Shown: positions 6,332-14,883 of the stretch, in pieces
Position numbering within the stretch: position 1 is the stretch's first letter
Layout of the letters: every line of letters begins with the position of its first letter
From: Kribbella sp. ALI-6-A
Lineage (GTDB): Bacteria; Actinomycetota; Actinomycetes; Propionibacteriales; Kribbellaceae
Assembly: GCF_001984195.1 (NCBI RefSeq)
Contig: NZ_MTQN01000012.1
Location: 1,426,001-1,490,000 of the forward strand
DNA length: 64,000 nt
Direction: 5' to 3'
The notes under the pieces: model-generated
The model's input: only the letters and a program-made list of their open reading frames with translations
What the model was told of the DNA's origin: nothing
The model's database searches: none
Program-made: the position numbers and the translations under genes

Positions 6332-7522
6332 TTGCTGTTCACCGATCATGGGTTGTCGTCCACCCAGATCTCGACGCTGTTCATCATCTGGTCGGCGACG
6401 GCGTTCGTGCTGGAGATCCCGTCCGGTGCTCTGGCCGACTTGTTCTCCCGCCGCAAGCTGTTGATGCTCGGCCCTGCCCTGACCGGTCTCGGCTACGCGG
6501 CCTGGATCGCCTGGCCGTCGTACGGCGCCTTCGCGCTCGGTTTCGTGCTCTGGGGTGCGGGCTCCGCCCTGATCTCCGGCACCTACGAAGCCTTCGTGTA
6601 CGACGAACTGGCGGCGCGCGGCTCCACCGGCAAGTACGCGGGCCTGCTCGGCAAGGCCAGGTCGGCCGCCCTGCTCTCGAACCTGACCGCCACGCTGCTC
6701 GCCATCCCGCTGTTCGCCTACGGCGGTTACCTGCTGGCCGGGGCGGTCAGCGTGTTGAGTTGCCTCGCGCAACTACTTGTCGCCGCGTCACTCCCGGAAG
6801 CAGCCCGGGTGGCCTCTGCCGACGAAACAGCCGATGACCTCGAAGCCGCCGACGGGGCTACAGGTGGTGGTTGGCGGGGTGCGCTCGAGCGATACCTGGC
6901 GATGCTGCGCGCCGGACTCGCGGAGGCGGCCACCAGTCCGGCGGTGCGAAAGGCCGTGCTGCTGGTGGCACTGCTCGGTGGGTTCCTGGCCTTCGACGAG
7001 TACTTCCCGTTGCTGGCCAGGGGAGTGGGCGCGTCGAACGCACTGGTGCCGCTGCTGATCGCCGGGACGGTGGCGGCGCAGGCGATCGGTGGCGCGCTGG
7101 CCGGACCGGCGTACCGGCTGGCGGCGTCGGTGTTCGCGGTGGGCCTGGGCGCGACGGCGGGGTTGATCGCCTGGGGATCGCTGAGCGGCACGGCGGCGGG
7201 CTTCGTCCCGATCGCGCTCGGGTACGGCGTGATGCAGCTCGTCATCGTCGTCGCGGACGCCCGCCTGCAGGACACGATCGAAGGTCCGGCCCGCGCGACC
7301 GTGACGTCGGTGTCCGGCTTCTTCGCCGAGGTCTTCGCGGTCGCGGTGTATGCCGGGTTCGCGCTCGGCGCAGTGTGGGTGAGCCTGCCGATCCTCGTCG
7401 CCGGGCTGACCGTTCCCGTCCTGCTGACCGCACTGATCACTCCGACAGCCCTGCCACCACCACCGATGAAGGAGGACGACCGCACAACCGGCGCTCTGCC
7501 CGGTCCCGCCGACAGTTGGTGA
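6332..7522 (+). CDS. MFS transporter, 5' region interrupted by an in-frame stop
   Basis: The body encodes about 11-12 membrane helices of a major facilitator: a Glu-Ile-Pro-Ser-Gly-Ala-Leu-Ala-Asp element in the first loop, FSRRKLLML, and a long hydrophilic central loop near residues 155-190. The frame is open from 6254, and the sequence just before 6332 (RIVAYEALQDLIPLYPLYQ) clearly belongs to the first helix. The best initiator, the ATG at 6227, is in the same frame but is followed by TGA at 6251-6253 after eight codons. The coordinates given start at a TTG inside helix 1. It is either a recent pseudogene, a sequencing error, or a gene with an unusual start. Substrate unknown. Confidence 0.6.
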   Translation: MLFTDHGLSSTQISTLFIIWSATAFVLEIPSGALADLFSRRKLLMLGPALTGLGYAAWIAWPSYGAFALGFVLWGAGSALISGTYEAFVYDELAARGSTGKYAGLLGKARSAALLSNLTATLLAIPLFAYGGYLLAGAVSVLSCLAQLLVAASLPEAARVASADETADDLEAADGATGGGWRGALERYLAMLRAGLAEAATSPAVRKAVLLVALLGGFLAFDEYFPLLARGVGASNALVPLLIAGTVAAQAIGGALAGPAYRLAASVFAVGLGATAGLIAWGSLSGTAAGFVPIALGYGVMQLVIVVADARLQDTIEGPARATVTSVSGFFAEVFAVAVYAGFALGAVWVSLPILVAGLTVPVLLTALITPTALPPPPMKEDDRTTGALPGPADSW

Positions 7523-7535
7523 CTCACACAACGGC

Positions 7536-7566
7536 GCCGCCGTCCGTTCCCTGAAGGGACGGCGGC
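7536..7566 (+). terminator. Hairpin terminator after the MFS gene
   Basis: A 10-bp perfect stem GCCGCCGTCC (7536-7545) / GGACGGCGGC (7557-7566) lies 14 nt after the MFS stop and ahead of the next promoter. No T-run follows. Confidence 0.5.
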
Positions 7567-7632
7567 TTCGGCGCCGGCCGAAGTGTTCCGGACCTACAGT
7601 CGGCGGATGGCCGACGAAACGAGGTGTTCCCG

Positions 7633-8574
7633 ATGACGGACCGGCGACAGACAGTCCTCGCCGCAGGCGCGGCTGCCGTGACCATCGTGCTGTGGGCCTC
7701 GGCGTTCGTCGCGATCCGCCACGTCGGCCACGAGTTCTCCGCCGGCGCGCTGTCCCTCGGCCGCTTGGTGATCGGCAGCCTCTTGCTCGGCGGCCTCGTC
7801 TTCACCCGGCCGCGACGCCTGCCCGCCAAGCGGGACTGGAAGCTGCTGGTGGTCTGCGGCCTGCTCTGGTTCGGCGTCTACAACGTGGCGCTCAACGAAG
7901 CGGAGCAACGCCTCGACGCCGGGACGGCCGCGATGCTGGTCAACATCGGCCCGCTGCTGATCGCGGTTCTCGCCGGATTGCTGCTCAGCGAGGGATTCCC
8001 GCGCCGCCTGGTGATCGGCAGCGCCGTCGCGTTCGCCGGCGTACTCCTGATCGGCACGTCGTCGTCCGGCGGTCAGGCCGAGACGTGGGGAGTGATCCTC
8101 TGCGTTCTCGCCGCCGTCGCGTACGCCGTGGGCGTGGTGGCCCAGAAGCCCTTGCTGGCCAGGCTTCCCGCGCTGGAGGTCACCTGGATCGCCTGCACGA
8201 TCGGTGCGATCAGCTGTCTGCCGTTCGCGCCCACGTTGCTTCGCGAGACCGCCGCCGCGCGACCTTCGACGATCTGGTGGGTCGTGTTTCTCGGCGCGTT
8301 CCCGACCGCGCTCGCCTTCACGACCTGGGCCTACGCGCTGGCCAGGACGAGTGCCGGCCGGATGGGCGCGACGACGTACCTCGTACCGCCGCTCACGATC
8401 TTCCTCGGTTGGCTGCTGCTCGACGAGTCACCAGCACCACTCGCGTACGCCGGCGGCGCGCTCTGCCTGCTCGGCGTCGCGATCTCACGGCTGAAGAGCG
8501 GTCAGCGCACGGTCGACTCGATGCCGTTGACCAGCACCGTCAACGCCGACTCGAAGCCGCTGTCGAAGTCGTAG
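7633..8574 (+). CDS. EamA/DMT family membrane transporter
   Basis: 313 residues; the ATG at 7633 is 8 nt after GAGG. Ten predicted membrane helices form two EamA repeats: one begins at VTIVLWASAFVAIRHVG (about residues 15-31), the second near AVAYAVGVVAQKP (about 160). It is a cytoplasmic-membrane drug/metabolite exporter; the substrate is unknown. It is strikingly similar to the gene at 51333-52235, sharing blocks such as LDAGTAAMLV, LVIGSAVAF and TSAGRMGATTYLVP or close variants. Its last 73 nt run antisense over the end of the convergent TetR gene, and the final 25 residues are the reverse image of that gene rather than a conserved tail. Confidence 0.88.
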   Translation: MTDRRQTVLAAGAAAVTIVLWASAFVAIRHVGHEFSAGALSLGRLVIGSLLLGGLVFTRPRRLPAKRDWKLLVVCGLLWFGVYNVALNEAEQRLDAGTAAMLVNIGPLLIAVLAGLLLSEGFPRRLVIGSAVAFAGVLLIGTSSSGGQAETWGVILCVLAAVAYAVGVVAQKPLLARLPALEVTWIACTIGAISCLPFAPTLLRETAAARPSTIWWVVFLGAFPTALAFTTWAYALARTSAGRMGATTYLVPPLTIFLGWLLLDESPAPLAYAGGALCLLGVAISRLKSGQRTVDSMPLTSTVNADSKPLSKS

Positions 8575-9185
8575 TGCAGCCCCTCGCGGCCGAGGCTGCG
8601 CACGACGCGGGTCAACGTCGGCGCCTGGCCGTCGGGCAGTTTCTCCACCCGGTCGACCAGGTCGGGCGCGAGGTCGAAGGTAGCGGCGCGCACCGAGAGC
8701 TCGCCGAGCAGGAAGCCGTGCACGAAGTCGACGATCGTGTTCACCGACTCGAAGATCGCGCGCGGCGCGAGCCCGCCACGGTCGAGCGCCCGGTAGAACG
8801 GCTCGACCGTCACCACCACGACGTCCGACACGGCGGACGGATCCGAGAGCACCTGCAGCGCCAGGTTGGGGTGCGCTCGCAGTGCGGCCCGGTAGGCCCG
8901 GGCCGCGTCCTTCAGTTCGTCCTGCCACGACAACCCGGGCTGCGGCCGCACTGACTCGAGACCCGCGAACACGACCTCGGCCAGCCCGGCGAACACGGCC
9001 GCCTTGTTCGGCAGATGGTGGTAGATCGACATCGGGTTCACGCCGAGCGTGCCGGCCAGCCGGCGCATCGTCATCGCCTCGACGCCCTCGTCGTCGACGA
9101 TGCGCAGCGCGGCCGCCAGGATCGCGTCCCGGCTCAGCCGCTCCGCCCCGGCCCGCGGCCGGCCGGGCTTGCCAGCAGTATTCAT
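8502..9185 (-). CDS. TetR family transcriptional regulator
   Basis: 227 residues from the ATG at 9183-9185. The N-terminal TetR helix-turn-helix lies at about residues 15-65, with the recognition helix in AGTLGVNPMSIYHHLPNKAAVF. The C-terminal ligand and dimer domain resembles the TetR_C group of multidrug and tetracycline repressors. It is divergent from an SDR gene. Two copies of a 13-bp CATAC-type inverted repeat cover the gap, one overlapping this gene's start codon, so it should repress both itself and the SDR. Confidence 0.9.
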   Translation of the reverse strand: MNTAGKPGRPRAGAERLSRDAILAAALRIVDDEGVEAMTMRRLAGTLGVNPMSIYHHLPNKAAVFAGLAEVVFAGLESVRPQPGLSWQDELKDAARAYRAALRAHPNLALQVLSDPSAVSDVVVVTVEPFYRALDRGGLAPRAIFESVNTIVDFVHGFLLGELSVRAATFDLAPDLVDRVEKLPDGQAPTLTRVVRSLGREGLHYDFDSGFESALTVLVNGIESTVR

Positions 9186-9218
9186 ACATCGTATGGTAAC
9201 GGAATCGTACAACGTATG
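9183..9218. promoter_or_regulatory. Twin TetR operators in the tetR-SDR divergent promoter
   Basis: Two 13-bp inverted repeats: CATACATCGTATG (9183-9195, perfect 5-bp arms) and CGTACAACGTATG (9206-9218, one arm mismatch). Their centres are 23 bp apart. The first covers the TetR start codon; the second is 20 nt upstream of the SDR start codon. Confidence 0.65.
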
Positions 9219-9238
9219 GTTTCAAGGAAGGTGCGGGT

Positions 9239-10150
9239 ATGAGCAAGCCGCTGGAAGGCAAGGTCGCGCTGGTCGCGGGTGGCACCCGAGCCGCCGGACG
9301 CGGCACGGCGATCGCCCTGGGAGAAGCCGGGGCGACCGTCTACGTGACCGGCCGGACCACGCGCACCCAGCAGTCGGAGATGCAGCGGCCGGAGACGATC
9401 GAGCAGACCGCCGAGCTGGTCGACCAGGCCGGCGGGCACGGGATCGCGGTGCAGGTCGACCATCTCGAGCAGGATCAGGTCCGCGACCTGGTCGCCCGGA
9501 TCGAGCGCGAGCAGGGCGCCCTGCACCTCCTGGTGAACGACATCTTCGGCCTGACCACGATGGAGTGGGACAAGACGGTCTGGGAGTCCTCGCTGGACAT
9601 CGGGCTGCGGACCTTCCGGCTCGCGGTCGAGACACATGCGATCACCAGCCACTTCGCGCTGCCGCTGCTGATCAAGCAGCCCGGCGGCCTGGTGATCGAG
9701 ATGACCGACGGTACCGACGAGTACAACGCGACCAACTACCGGGTCTCGTTCTTCTACGACCTGGCCAAGGCGGCGGTGAACCGGATGGGCTTCTCCCTCG
9801 CGCACGAGCTCGCACCGCACGGCGCCACGGCGCTCTCGCTCACCCCCGGCTGGTTGCGGTCGGAGGCGATGCTCGACGAGTTCGGCGTCACCGAGCAGAA
9901 CTGGCGGGACGCGACGGAGCGGATCCCGCACTTCGCCATCTCCGAGTCACCCCTGTACGTCGGCCGCGCAGTCGCCGCACTCGCCGCCGACCCGGACGTC
10001 GCGCGCTGGAACGGGCAGTCCCTGTCCAGCGGTCAGCTCGCCCAGGTCTACGGCTTCACCGACGTCGACGGCAGTCAGCCGGACGCCTGGCGCTACATCG
10101 TCGAGGTCCAGGACCCGGGCAAGCCTGCCGACACCACCGGCTACCGCTGA
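9239..10150 (+). CDS. SDR family oxidoreductase
   Basis: 303 residues, ATG after AAGGAAGG. It is a classical short-chain dehydrogenase: cofactor loop GGTRAAGRG (residues 14-22), and catalytic Tyr173 and Lys177 in FFYDLAKAA. The usual NNAG stretch is changed to VNDIFG, and the family Ser position falls in EMTDGTD. The Arg-rich segment TGRTTR after the second strand suggests NADP(H). At 303 residues it is longer than the usual 250, with an extended C-terminus. The twin operators upstream place it under the divergent TetR, so its substrate may resemble that regulator's inducer. It overlaps the convergent MBL gene by 10 nt. Confidence 0.88.
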   Translation: MSKPLEGKVALVAGGTRAAGRGTAIALGEAGATVYVTGRTTRTQQSEMQRPETIEQTAELVDQAGGHGIAVQVDHLEQDQVRDLVARIEREQGALHLLVNDIFGLTTMEWDKTVWESSLDIGLRTFRLAVETHAITSHFALPLLIKQPGGLVIEMTDGTDEYNATNYRVSFFYDLAKAAVNRMGFSLAHELAPHGATALSLTPGWLRSEAMLDEFGVTEQNWRDATERIPHFAISESPLYVGRAVAALAADPDVARWNGQSLSSGQLAQVYGFTDVDGSQPDAWRYIVEVQDPGKPADTTGYR

Positions 10151-10875
10151 TCGCAGCTCAGATGCGCAGCCTCGACCCGCACACCCAGTTCGGCGGCAAG
10201 TCGTAGTACCTCGCGCCGGGACGTGACAGCCACCGCAGGCTCCCGCTCGTACACGTAGACCAGCTCAGGCCATCGGGCCTGAGCTGGATGCACCAGCACG
10301 TCCCCAGCCAGCAGTGCTCGATCGGTCAGCACCGACTGGTGCCCTGGAGTGTGCCCGGGCGTCGGCAGCAAGGTGAGCCCGGCCACCGACACCTGTCCGT
10401 CCACCGCCCGCAGTTGCGATCCGAGCGGCTCGATCAGGTTCCGGTACGTCGTACTGTCCCGCGCGTGGTCGAGCTCGGCCTGCTGCACCACGTACGTCGC
10501 ATTGCGGAAGCGCGGCTGGTCGCCATCGGTGTTCCAGCCCGCGTGGTCGAGATGGACATGGGTCAAGATCACCGTGTCGATCTCCGCAGCGCCAACCCCG
10601 GCTGACTCGAGCAGCCCGGGTAGTCGGCCCTCCGTACCGAGCCACTGGGCCGCCTCGCCGCCGGCGGGTCCGATGCCGGTGTCCACGAGTACGGCGTGCC
10701 GGTCGGTCGTCACCAGGTAGGAGTGGAAGTGCAGGAGCCAGCCGCCATCGGATGCGACGTTGCCCGGCGCCTGCGACTCGGTCCAGCTCTGGTGCTCCGC
10801 CGACCAACCGGGCAGTGCATCGCCGATCGGCTCGGGGAACACTGCCACGGCGTCGCACAGCACGGTCACGTCCAT
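10141..10875 (-). CDS. MBL-fold metallo-hydrolase
   Basis: 244 residues. The dinuclear zinc motif is complete: H106, H108, D110 and H111 in THVHLDHAGW. Further metal ligands are likely in PTPGHTPGHQS and in LLAGDVLVHP, with a C-terminal His in EAAHLS. The pattern is that of quorum-quenching lactonase and glyoxalase II-like hydrolases, but the substrate cannot be assigned. No signal peptide is visible, so it is cytoplasmic. The 17-nt gap to the end of the upstream lysE gene, which is transcribed in the same direction, would allow co-transcription. Confidence 0.85.
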   Translation of the reverse strand: MDVTVLCDAVAVFPEPIGDALPGWSAEHQSWTESQAPGNVASDGGWLLHFHSYLVTTDRHAVLVDTGIGPAGGEAAQWLGTEGRLPGLLESAGVGAAEIDTVILTHVHLDHAGWNTDGDQPRFRNATYVVQQAELDHARDSTTYRNLIEPLGSQLRAVDGQVSVAGLTLLPTPGHTPGHQSVLTDRALLAGDVLVHPAQARWPELVYVYEREPAVAVTSRREVLRLAAELGVRVEAAHLSCDQR

Positions 10876-10892
10876 CCGGCCATTGTTGGGGC

Positions 10893-11489
10893 TCAGGGGA
10901 TCAGCATCCAGGCGCCCAGTGCGGTCATCACCACGGCGATCCCGCCGTCGAGGAACTGCCAGGCGCGGGCCCGGGCGAACACCGGACCGAGCTTGCGCGC
11001 GAAGTAGCCGAGCGAGAAGAACCAGAAGAAGCTGCCCGCCACCGCGCCGATTCCGTAGAGCCAGCGGCCGTCCGTGCCGCGCTGGTTCGCCAGGGAGCCG
11101 AGCAGGACGACGGTGTCGAGGTAGACGTGCGGGTTGAGATAGGTGAAACCCAGGCAGGTCAGCAGCACGCTGCGCAGGGCGGCCGGGGCGTGATCCGCCG
11201 CGGTCAACGTGCTCGGCCGGAACGCGCGGCGGGCCGCGACGGCGGCGTACCCGAAGAGGAACAGCGCACCGGCGTACTTGGTGATGGCGAGGGCCGTCGG
11301 GTTGCCGGTGAGCAGTGCGCCGAGGCCGGCGATGCCGCCGGTGATCAGCAGCGCGTCGGACAGCGCGCAGATCAGCACGACCGGCAGCACGAACTCGCGG
11401 CGCAGCCCCTGGCGCAGGACGAAGGCGTTCTGCGCGCCGATCGCGACGATCATGGACAAGGTCGTGGCAAAGCCGGCCAGGAGGTTCAC
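10893..11489 (-). CDS. lysE: LysE/ArgO family amino-acid exporter
   Basis: 198 residues with a GTG start at 11487-11489. Six membrane helices and the family signature near the N-terminus, IVAIGAQNAFVLRQGLRRE (about residues 14-32), identify the LysE/ArgO basic amino-acid exporters of the cytoplasmic membrane. The region LGFTYLNPHVYLDTVVLLG (about 118-136) is the second conserved block. It is divergent from a LysG/ArgP-type LysR regulator, the standard lysE-lysG pair in which intracellular lysine or arginine makes the regulator switch on export. Whether lysine or arginine is the main substrate is not visible. Confidence 0.9.
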   Translation of the reverse strand: MNLLAGFATTLSMIVAIGAQNAFVLRQGLRREFVLPVVLICALSDALLITGGIAGLGALLTGNPTALAITKYAGALFLFGYAAVAARRAFRPSTLTAADHAPAALRSVLLTCLGFTYLNPHVYLDTVVLLGSLANQRGTDGRWLYGIGAVAGSFFWFFSLGYFARKLGPVFARARAWQFLDGGIAVVMTALGAWMLIP

Positions 11490-11559
11490 ACCCTCGACGG
11501 TAGGCAGATCGGCGCCGGTAAACCAGCTAAAGATTCTTCAGTGCCATTAGCATCGCTTC

Positions 11560-12447
11560 ATGCAGCTCGACTCCTCCCAGCTGGACACCTTCGCGGCGGT
11601 GATCGAGGAAGGCAGTTTCGACGCGGCAGCGCGGCGGTTGCGGATCACGCCGTCCGCGGTCAGTCAGCGGATCAAGGCGCTGGAGAGCCGGGTCGGGCAG
11701 GTGCTGATCCAGCGCGGCAAACCGGCCCGGACCACGGCCGCGGGCGACGCGTTGCTGCGGCTGGCCCGGCAGGTGGCGCTGCTCGAGGTCGAGGCGATCG
11801 CGGCGATGAAGGGCGCGATGGAGGGCCTGCGCGTGCCGATCGCGGTCAACGCCGACTCCCTCAACGGCTGGTTCCTGCCGGCGCTGCTCGCCGTACCGCG
11901 TGAGCTCGTGACGGCGTTCGACCTGCGGCAGGAGGACCAGGACCACTCCGCCGAGTTGCTCCGCGCCGGCGCCGTGCTCGCGGCCGTGACCGCCGACCCG
12001 CGACCGGTGCAGGGCTGCCGGGTCGTGCCGCTCGGCCGCATGCGCTACCTGTCGATCGCCACCCCCGAGTACGCCGACCGTTGGCTCACCGGCCGTCCAC
12101 TCGCCGACGCGCTCGCGGAAGCACCGCTGCTGGTGTTCAACGCGAAGGACATGCTGCAGCACCGGCTGATCCGCAAGGTGACCCGGCGGCGGCTGGATCC
12201 GCCGGTGCACTCGATTCCCGCGCCCGGACCGTTCGTCCGGGCGATCCGGCTCGGCCTGGGCTGGGGCATGATCGAGGAAGAAGTGGTCGAAGCCGATCTG
12301 GCCGCCGGCCGGCTGGTGGAAGTTGCCCAGGGCAAGTACGTCGACGTGCCGCTGTACTGGCAGTACTGGAAGCTCGACTCGCCGGTGCTCGAGGCGCTGA
12401 CGGCGGCGGTCCAGCAGGCCGCGGCCGACGGGCTCCGGACCGCCTGA
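11560..12447 (+). CDS. lysG: LysR family regulator of the LysG/ArgP type
   Basis: 295 residues. A LysR winged helix-turn-helix at about 3-62 contains FDAAARRLRITPSAVSQRIK. The substrate-binding domain follows, with the ArgP-type elements VNADSLNGWFLPAL and the C-terminal WGMIEEEVVE. It is divergent from the lysE-like exporter across 70 nt, which should hold its T-N11-A binding site. The mRNA is probably leaderless: TAGCAT (11548-11553) lies 6 nt before the ATG. It is expected to activate the exporter when basic amino acids accumulate. Confidence 0.9.
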   Translation: MQLDSSQLDTFAAVIEEGSFDAAARRLRITPSAVSQRIKALESRVGQVLIQRGKPARTTAAGDALLRLARQVALLEVEAIAAMKGAMEGLRVPIAVNADSLNGWFLPALLAVPRELVTAFDLRQEDQDHSAELLRAGAVLAAVTADPRPVQGCRVVPLGRMRYLSIATPEYADRWLTGRPLADALAEAPLLVFNAKDMLQHRLIRKVTRRRLDPPVHSIPAPGPFVRAIRLGLGWGMIEEEVVEADLAAGRLVEVAQGKYVDVPLYWQYWKLDSPVLEALTAAVQQAAADGLRTA

Positions 12448-12492
12448 ACACGCGTACCAGACGCTTGTCCGAGGCGTCGCTAGGATCGCGGC

Positions 12493-13074
12493 ATGGGTAA
12501 TCGCGAGGCCTTGCTCGAGGGCGCCAAGCTCTGCCTGCGGGACAAGGGCTACACCCGGACGACCGCACGGGACATCGCGAACGCGGCCGGGGTCAGCCTG
12601 GCCGCGATCGGGTACCACTTCGGCTCCAAGGACGCCCTGCTGAACGAGGCGATGCGCCAGGCGCTCGGCGAGTGGAGTGCCGAACTGGGCCGCACGATGA
12701 GCGCAGAACCGGCCGCCGGGGGCGCTCCCCAGGATCGCTTCGCCGCGACGTGGGCATCGGTGATCGACACGTTGTCCGACCCGGTGAGCCGCGCGTTGTG
12801 GACGACCCAGTTCGAGGTGCTCAGTCAGGGATCACAGCTGCCCGATCTGCTGCAGGCAGTCGCCACTTTGCAAGGCGAGGCACGCGAGAGCCTGGCCACG
12901 CTGTTCGGCGTGGCCGAGGAATCCGGTGAGGCGAGCGCGCAGCGGGTCGGATCGTTCCTGCAGGCCCTGCTGCTCGGAGTGGTCGCGCTGACGATGTTCG
13001 ACCCGGAGCGGGCTCCGCGCGGTGAGGACATCGCCGGTTCCATCCAGCTGATCGCCGCCAAGCTCGCCCGCTAG
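12493..13074 (+). CDS. TetR family transcriptional regulator
   Basis: 193 residues. The TetR helix-turn-helix at about 5-50 contains TTARDIANAAGVSLAAIGYHFGSK. The C-terminal domain has no close functional match that I can name. The start is probably leaderless: TAGGAT (12481-12486) lies 6 nt before the ATG at 12493. No divergent partner exists; the small membrane protein 34 nt downstream may be its target or simply co-transcribed. Confidence 0.88.
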   Translation: MGNREALLEGAKLCLRDKGYTRTTARDIANAAGVSLAAIGYHFGSKDALLNEAMRQALGEWSAELGRTMSAEPAAGGAPQDRFAATWASVIDTLSDPVSRALWTTQFEVLSQGSQLPDLLQAVATLQGEARESLATLFGVAEESGEASAQRVGSFLQALLLGVVALTMFDPERAPRGEDIAGSIQLIAAKLAR

Positions 13075-13108
13075 GCTCACCCCACCCCGGTCGAAAGGTC
13101 GTCCCGCT

Positions 13109-13303
13109 GTGAAGAAGATCGTCGCGATCGCGTTCGGTGTGCTGCTCACCGTCGCCGGCGTGATCTGGACCCTGCAAGGCCTCGGCTACGTCGGCGGCAG
13201 CTCGATGACCGGCAGCTCGTTCTGGGCCATCGCCGGTCCGATCGTCGCCGCCCTGGGTGTGTCGCTGCTGTACGTCACCTTTCGCGGGCCTCAGAAACGC
13301 TGA
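13109..13303 (+). CDS. Small two-helix membrane protein
   Basis: 64 residues with a GTG... GTGAAGAAG start at 13109, preceded by GAAAGG. Residues 4-26 and 39-59 are two hydrophobic helices joined by a Gly/Ser-rich loop, and the tail RGPQKR is basic (positive-inside). Proteins with this look (KKIVAIAFGVLLTVAGVIWTL) are widespread and uncharacterised in Actinobacteria. Its last 29 nt overlap the convergent SCO6745-family gene. Confidence 0.7.
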   Translation: MKKIVAIAFGVLLTVAGVIWTLQGLGYVGGSSMTGSSFWAIAGPIVAALGVSLLYVTFRGPQKR

Positions 13304-14183
13304 CCAGTTCCGCCGCGGGCCACCGCAAGGCCATCGGATTGTCGGCTGGGATCAGCCCCGAGGTCATCAGTGTCTTGCTGACCGGGCGCACCAACCGCTC
13401 GAGCTGCTCGGCCTTGTCGTCACCGAGCGCCTTCCACCCCTGCTCGGCCAGCCGGTCCGTCGTCGCCTCGACCTCCCGCCGTACGGCGGCCCCTCGCTCG
13501 GTCAGCTCGCCGTCGGCACCGAGCAGCCCACGCTCGCGCAGATCTTCCGCGGCTGCGTCCCACTCGTCGTCGCTCCAGCGCCGGTCGCGCTGGTACACGT
13601 CCTTCGACGGTCCACCCGACGCGGCGATCGTCAGATTCGCCTGGCACGGGCTGAGCCCCGCGGCGACCAACGCCGCCACATGCCCGTCGCCCCGCGACTC
13701 CCGCAGGATCGTCGACGCATGCCACAGCACCAGATGCGCGTCGTTGGGCCAGTCCAGCGCCGCGTTGGCCGCGCCCAACGGCCGGCCGGCAACCGGTGCC
13801 TTCTCCGCCGCCTCCCGGCTCACCTCGGCTGCCCGCTGGACGTCCGTACTCGCGACCCAGTCCGGCAGCATCCGCCGCACCGCCGTGTCGACCGCCTGCA
13901 GGCGCGCGGCCAGCAACTGTTCCGGCGAGGCGTAGCCCCAGACGTCCGGGACCGCCCGCGCCACCATGCTCGGGTGGAAGTTGTAGAACACGGCGGTGAC
14001 CACCCCAGCGCCTACCGTCCCCAGTGGGGCCGCACGGCAGCCGAAGTAGCTCATCCACCCGCCCCGCAACCCCAGCTCGTCGGTCGCCCGCCGGGTCTCC
14101 GGCGCGAAGTAGGTCACCGCGTGAATCGGCTCCAGCACGCGCCACAGCCGCCGCGCCCGCGTCTCGGTCATCTCCCGATCCAA
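13275..14183 (-). CDS. SCO6745 family protein
   Basis: 302 residues (an ATG at 14171 is an alternative that removes four residues). The N-terminal half with RRLWRVLEPIHAVTYFAPE, GWMSYFGCRAAPLG and VFYNFHPSMVARAVPDVW is characteristic of the SCO6745/SalK-like family, found almost only in Actinobacteria. The C-terminal part (about 200-285) contains a winged-helix-like segment ending in DRLAEQGWKALG. The biochemical role of the family is not established. No membrane segments or signal peptide are seen. Confidence 0.8.
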   Translation of the reverse strand: MDREMTETRARRLWRVLEPIHAVTYFAPETRRATDELGLRGGWMSYFGCRAAPLGTVGAGVVTAVFYNFHPSMVARAVPDVWGYASPEQLLAARLQAVDTAVRRMLPDWVASTDVQRAAEVSREAAEKAPVAGRPLGAANAALDWPNDAHLVLWHASTILRESRGDGHVAALVAAGLSPCQANLTIAASGGPSKDVYQRDRRWSDDEWDAAAEDLRERGLLGADGELTERGAAVRREVEATTDRLAEQGWKALGDDKAEQLERLVRPVSKTLMTSGLIPADNPMALRWPAAELVSVSEARER

Positions 14184-14226
14184 ACACGTTCCTCGTCGCC
14201 GCGCGCGGATGCCGTGTCCGGACGGG

Positions 14227-14772
14227 CTACGGCTGGGGAGTGGACAGCGGGCGGTGCATCACGTGCAGGCCCACGTAACCATGGGTAGGGTGGTGGAAGG
14301 CCTCGGGAACGGTGCCGACGATGCCGAAGCCGAGGGACTGCCAGAGGTGGACCGCGGCGGAGTTGGTCTCCACGACGGCGTTGAACTGGATCGCCCGGAA
14401 GCCCTGCTCGGTGGCCCAGGTGATCATGTCCGCACAGAGCGTTCGCCCGACGCCCTTGCCGCGTGCGCTGGAGGCGACCATGAAGCTGGCGCTGGCGACG
14501 TGGGAACCCGGGCCGGGACGGTTGGGGTACATGTTGGCGCTGCCCACAATGGTGCCCTCGGCATCGATCGCGACGCTGGTGCGGCTGTTGACCGCGCTGG
14601 ACGGCGACATCCACAGGTCGCGGGCCTGCTCGTCGGTCAGGGCCGGGTCGTAGGCGTAGGTCTCCCCGGCGTCCACGATCTCGCGGAAGAAGGGCAAAAT
14701 CGACGGCCAGTCCTCGGCGCGGGCGTCCCGCACCCGGATCGTCGTTGTCCCGCCGGCCGATGAAACCGTCAC
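14227..14772 (-). CDS. GNAT family N-acetyltransferase
   Basis: 181 residues. The acetyl-CoA site is SSARGKGVGRTLCADMITWA (about 108-127), with the preceding strand HVASASFMVA and the C-terminal SAAVHLWQSLGFGIVGTVP typical of phosphinothricin/L-amino-acid-type GNATs. The length is normal. The substrate is unknown. It stands alone, divergent from the CaCA antiporter gene. Confidence 0.87.
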   Translation of the reverse strand: MTVSSAGGTTTIRVRDARAEDWPSILPFFREIVDAGETYAYDPALTDEQARDLWMSPSSAVNSRTSVAIDAEGTIVGSANMYPNRPGPGSHVASASFMVASSARGKGVGRTLCADMITWATEQGFRAIQFNAVVETNSAAVHLWQSLGFGIVGTVPEAFHHPTHGYVGLHVMHRPLSTPQP

Positions 14773-14883
14773 CTGTTCCGCCTTTCCTGGTGGTGATCCC
14801 GGGCAGGGATCGATGCGAAAAGCATCACGGTGTGGGCGGCGGATGCCAACTCCTTTGTGCGGAACCGAATAGAATCAGCGGGG

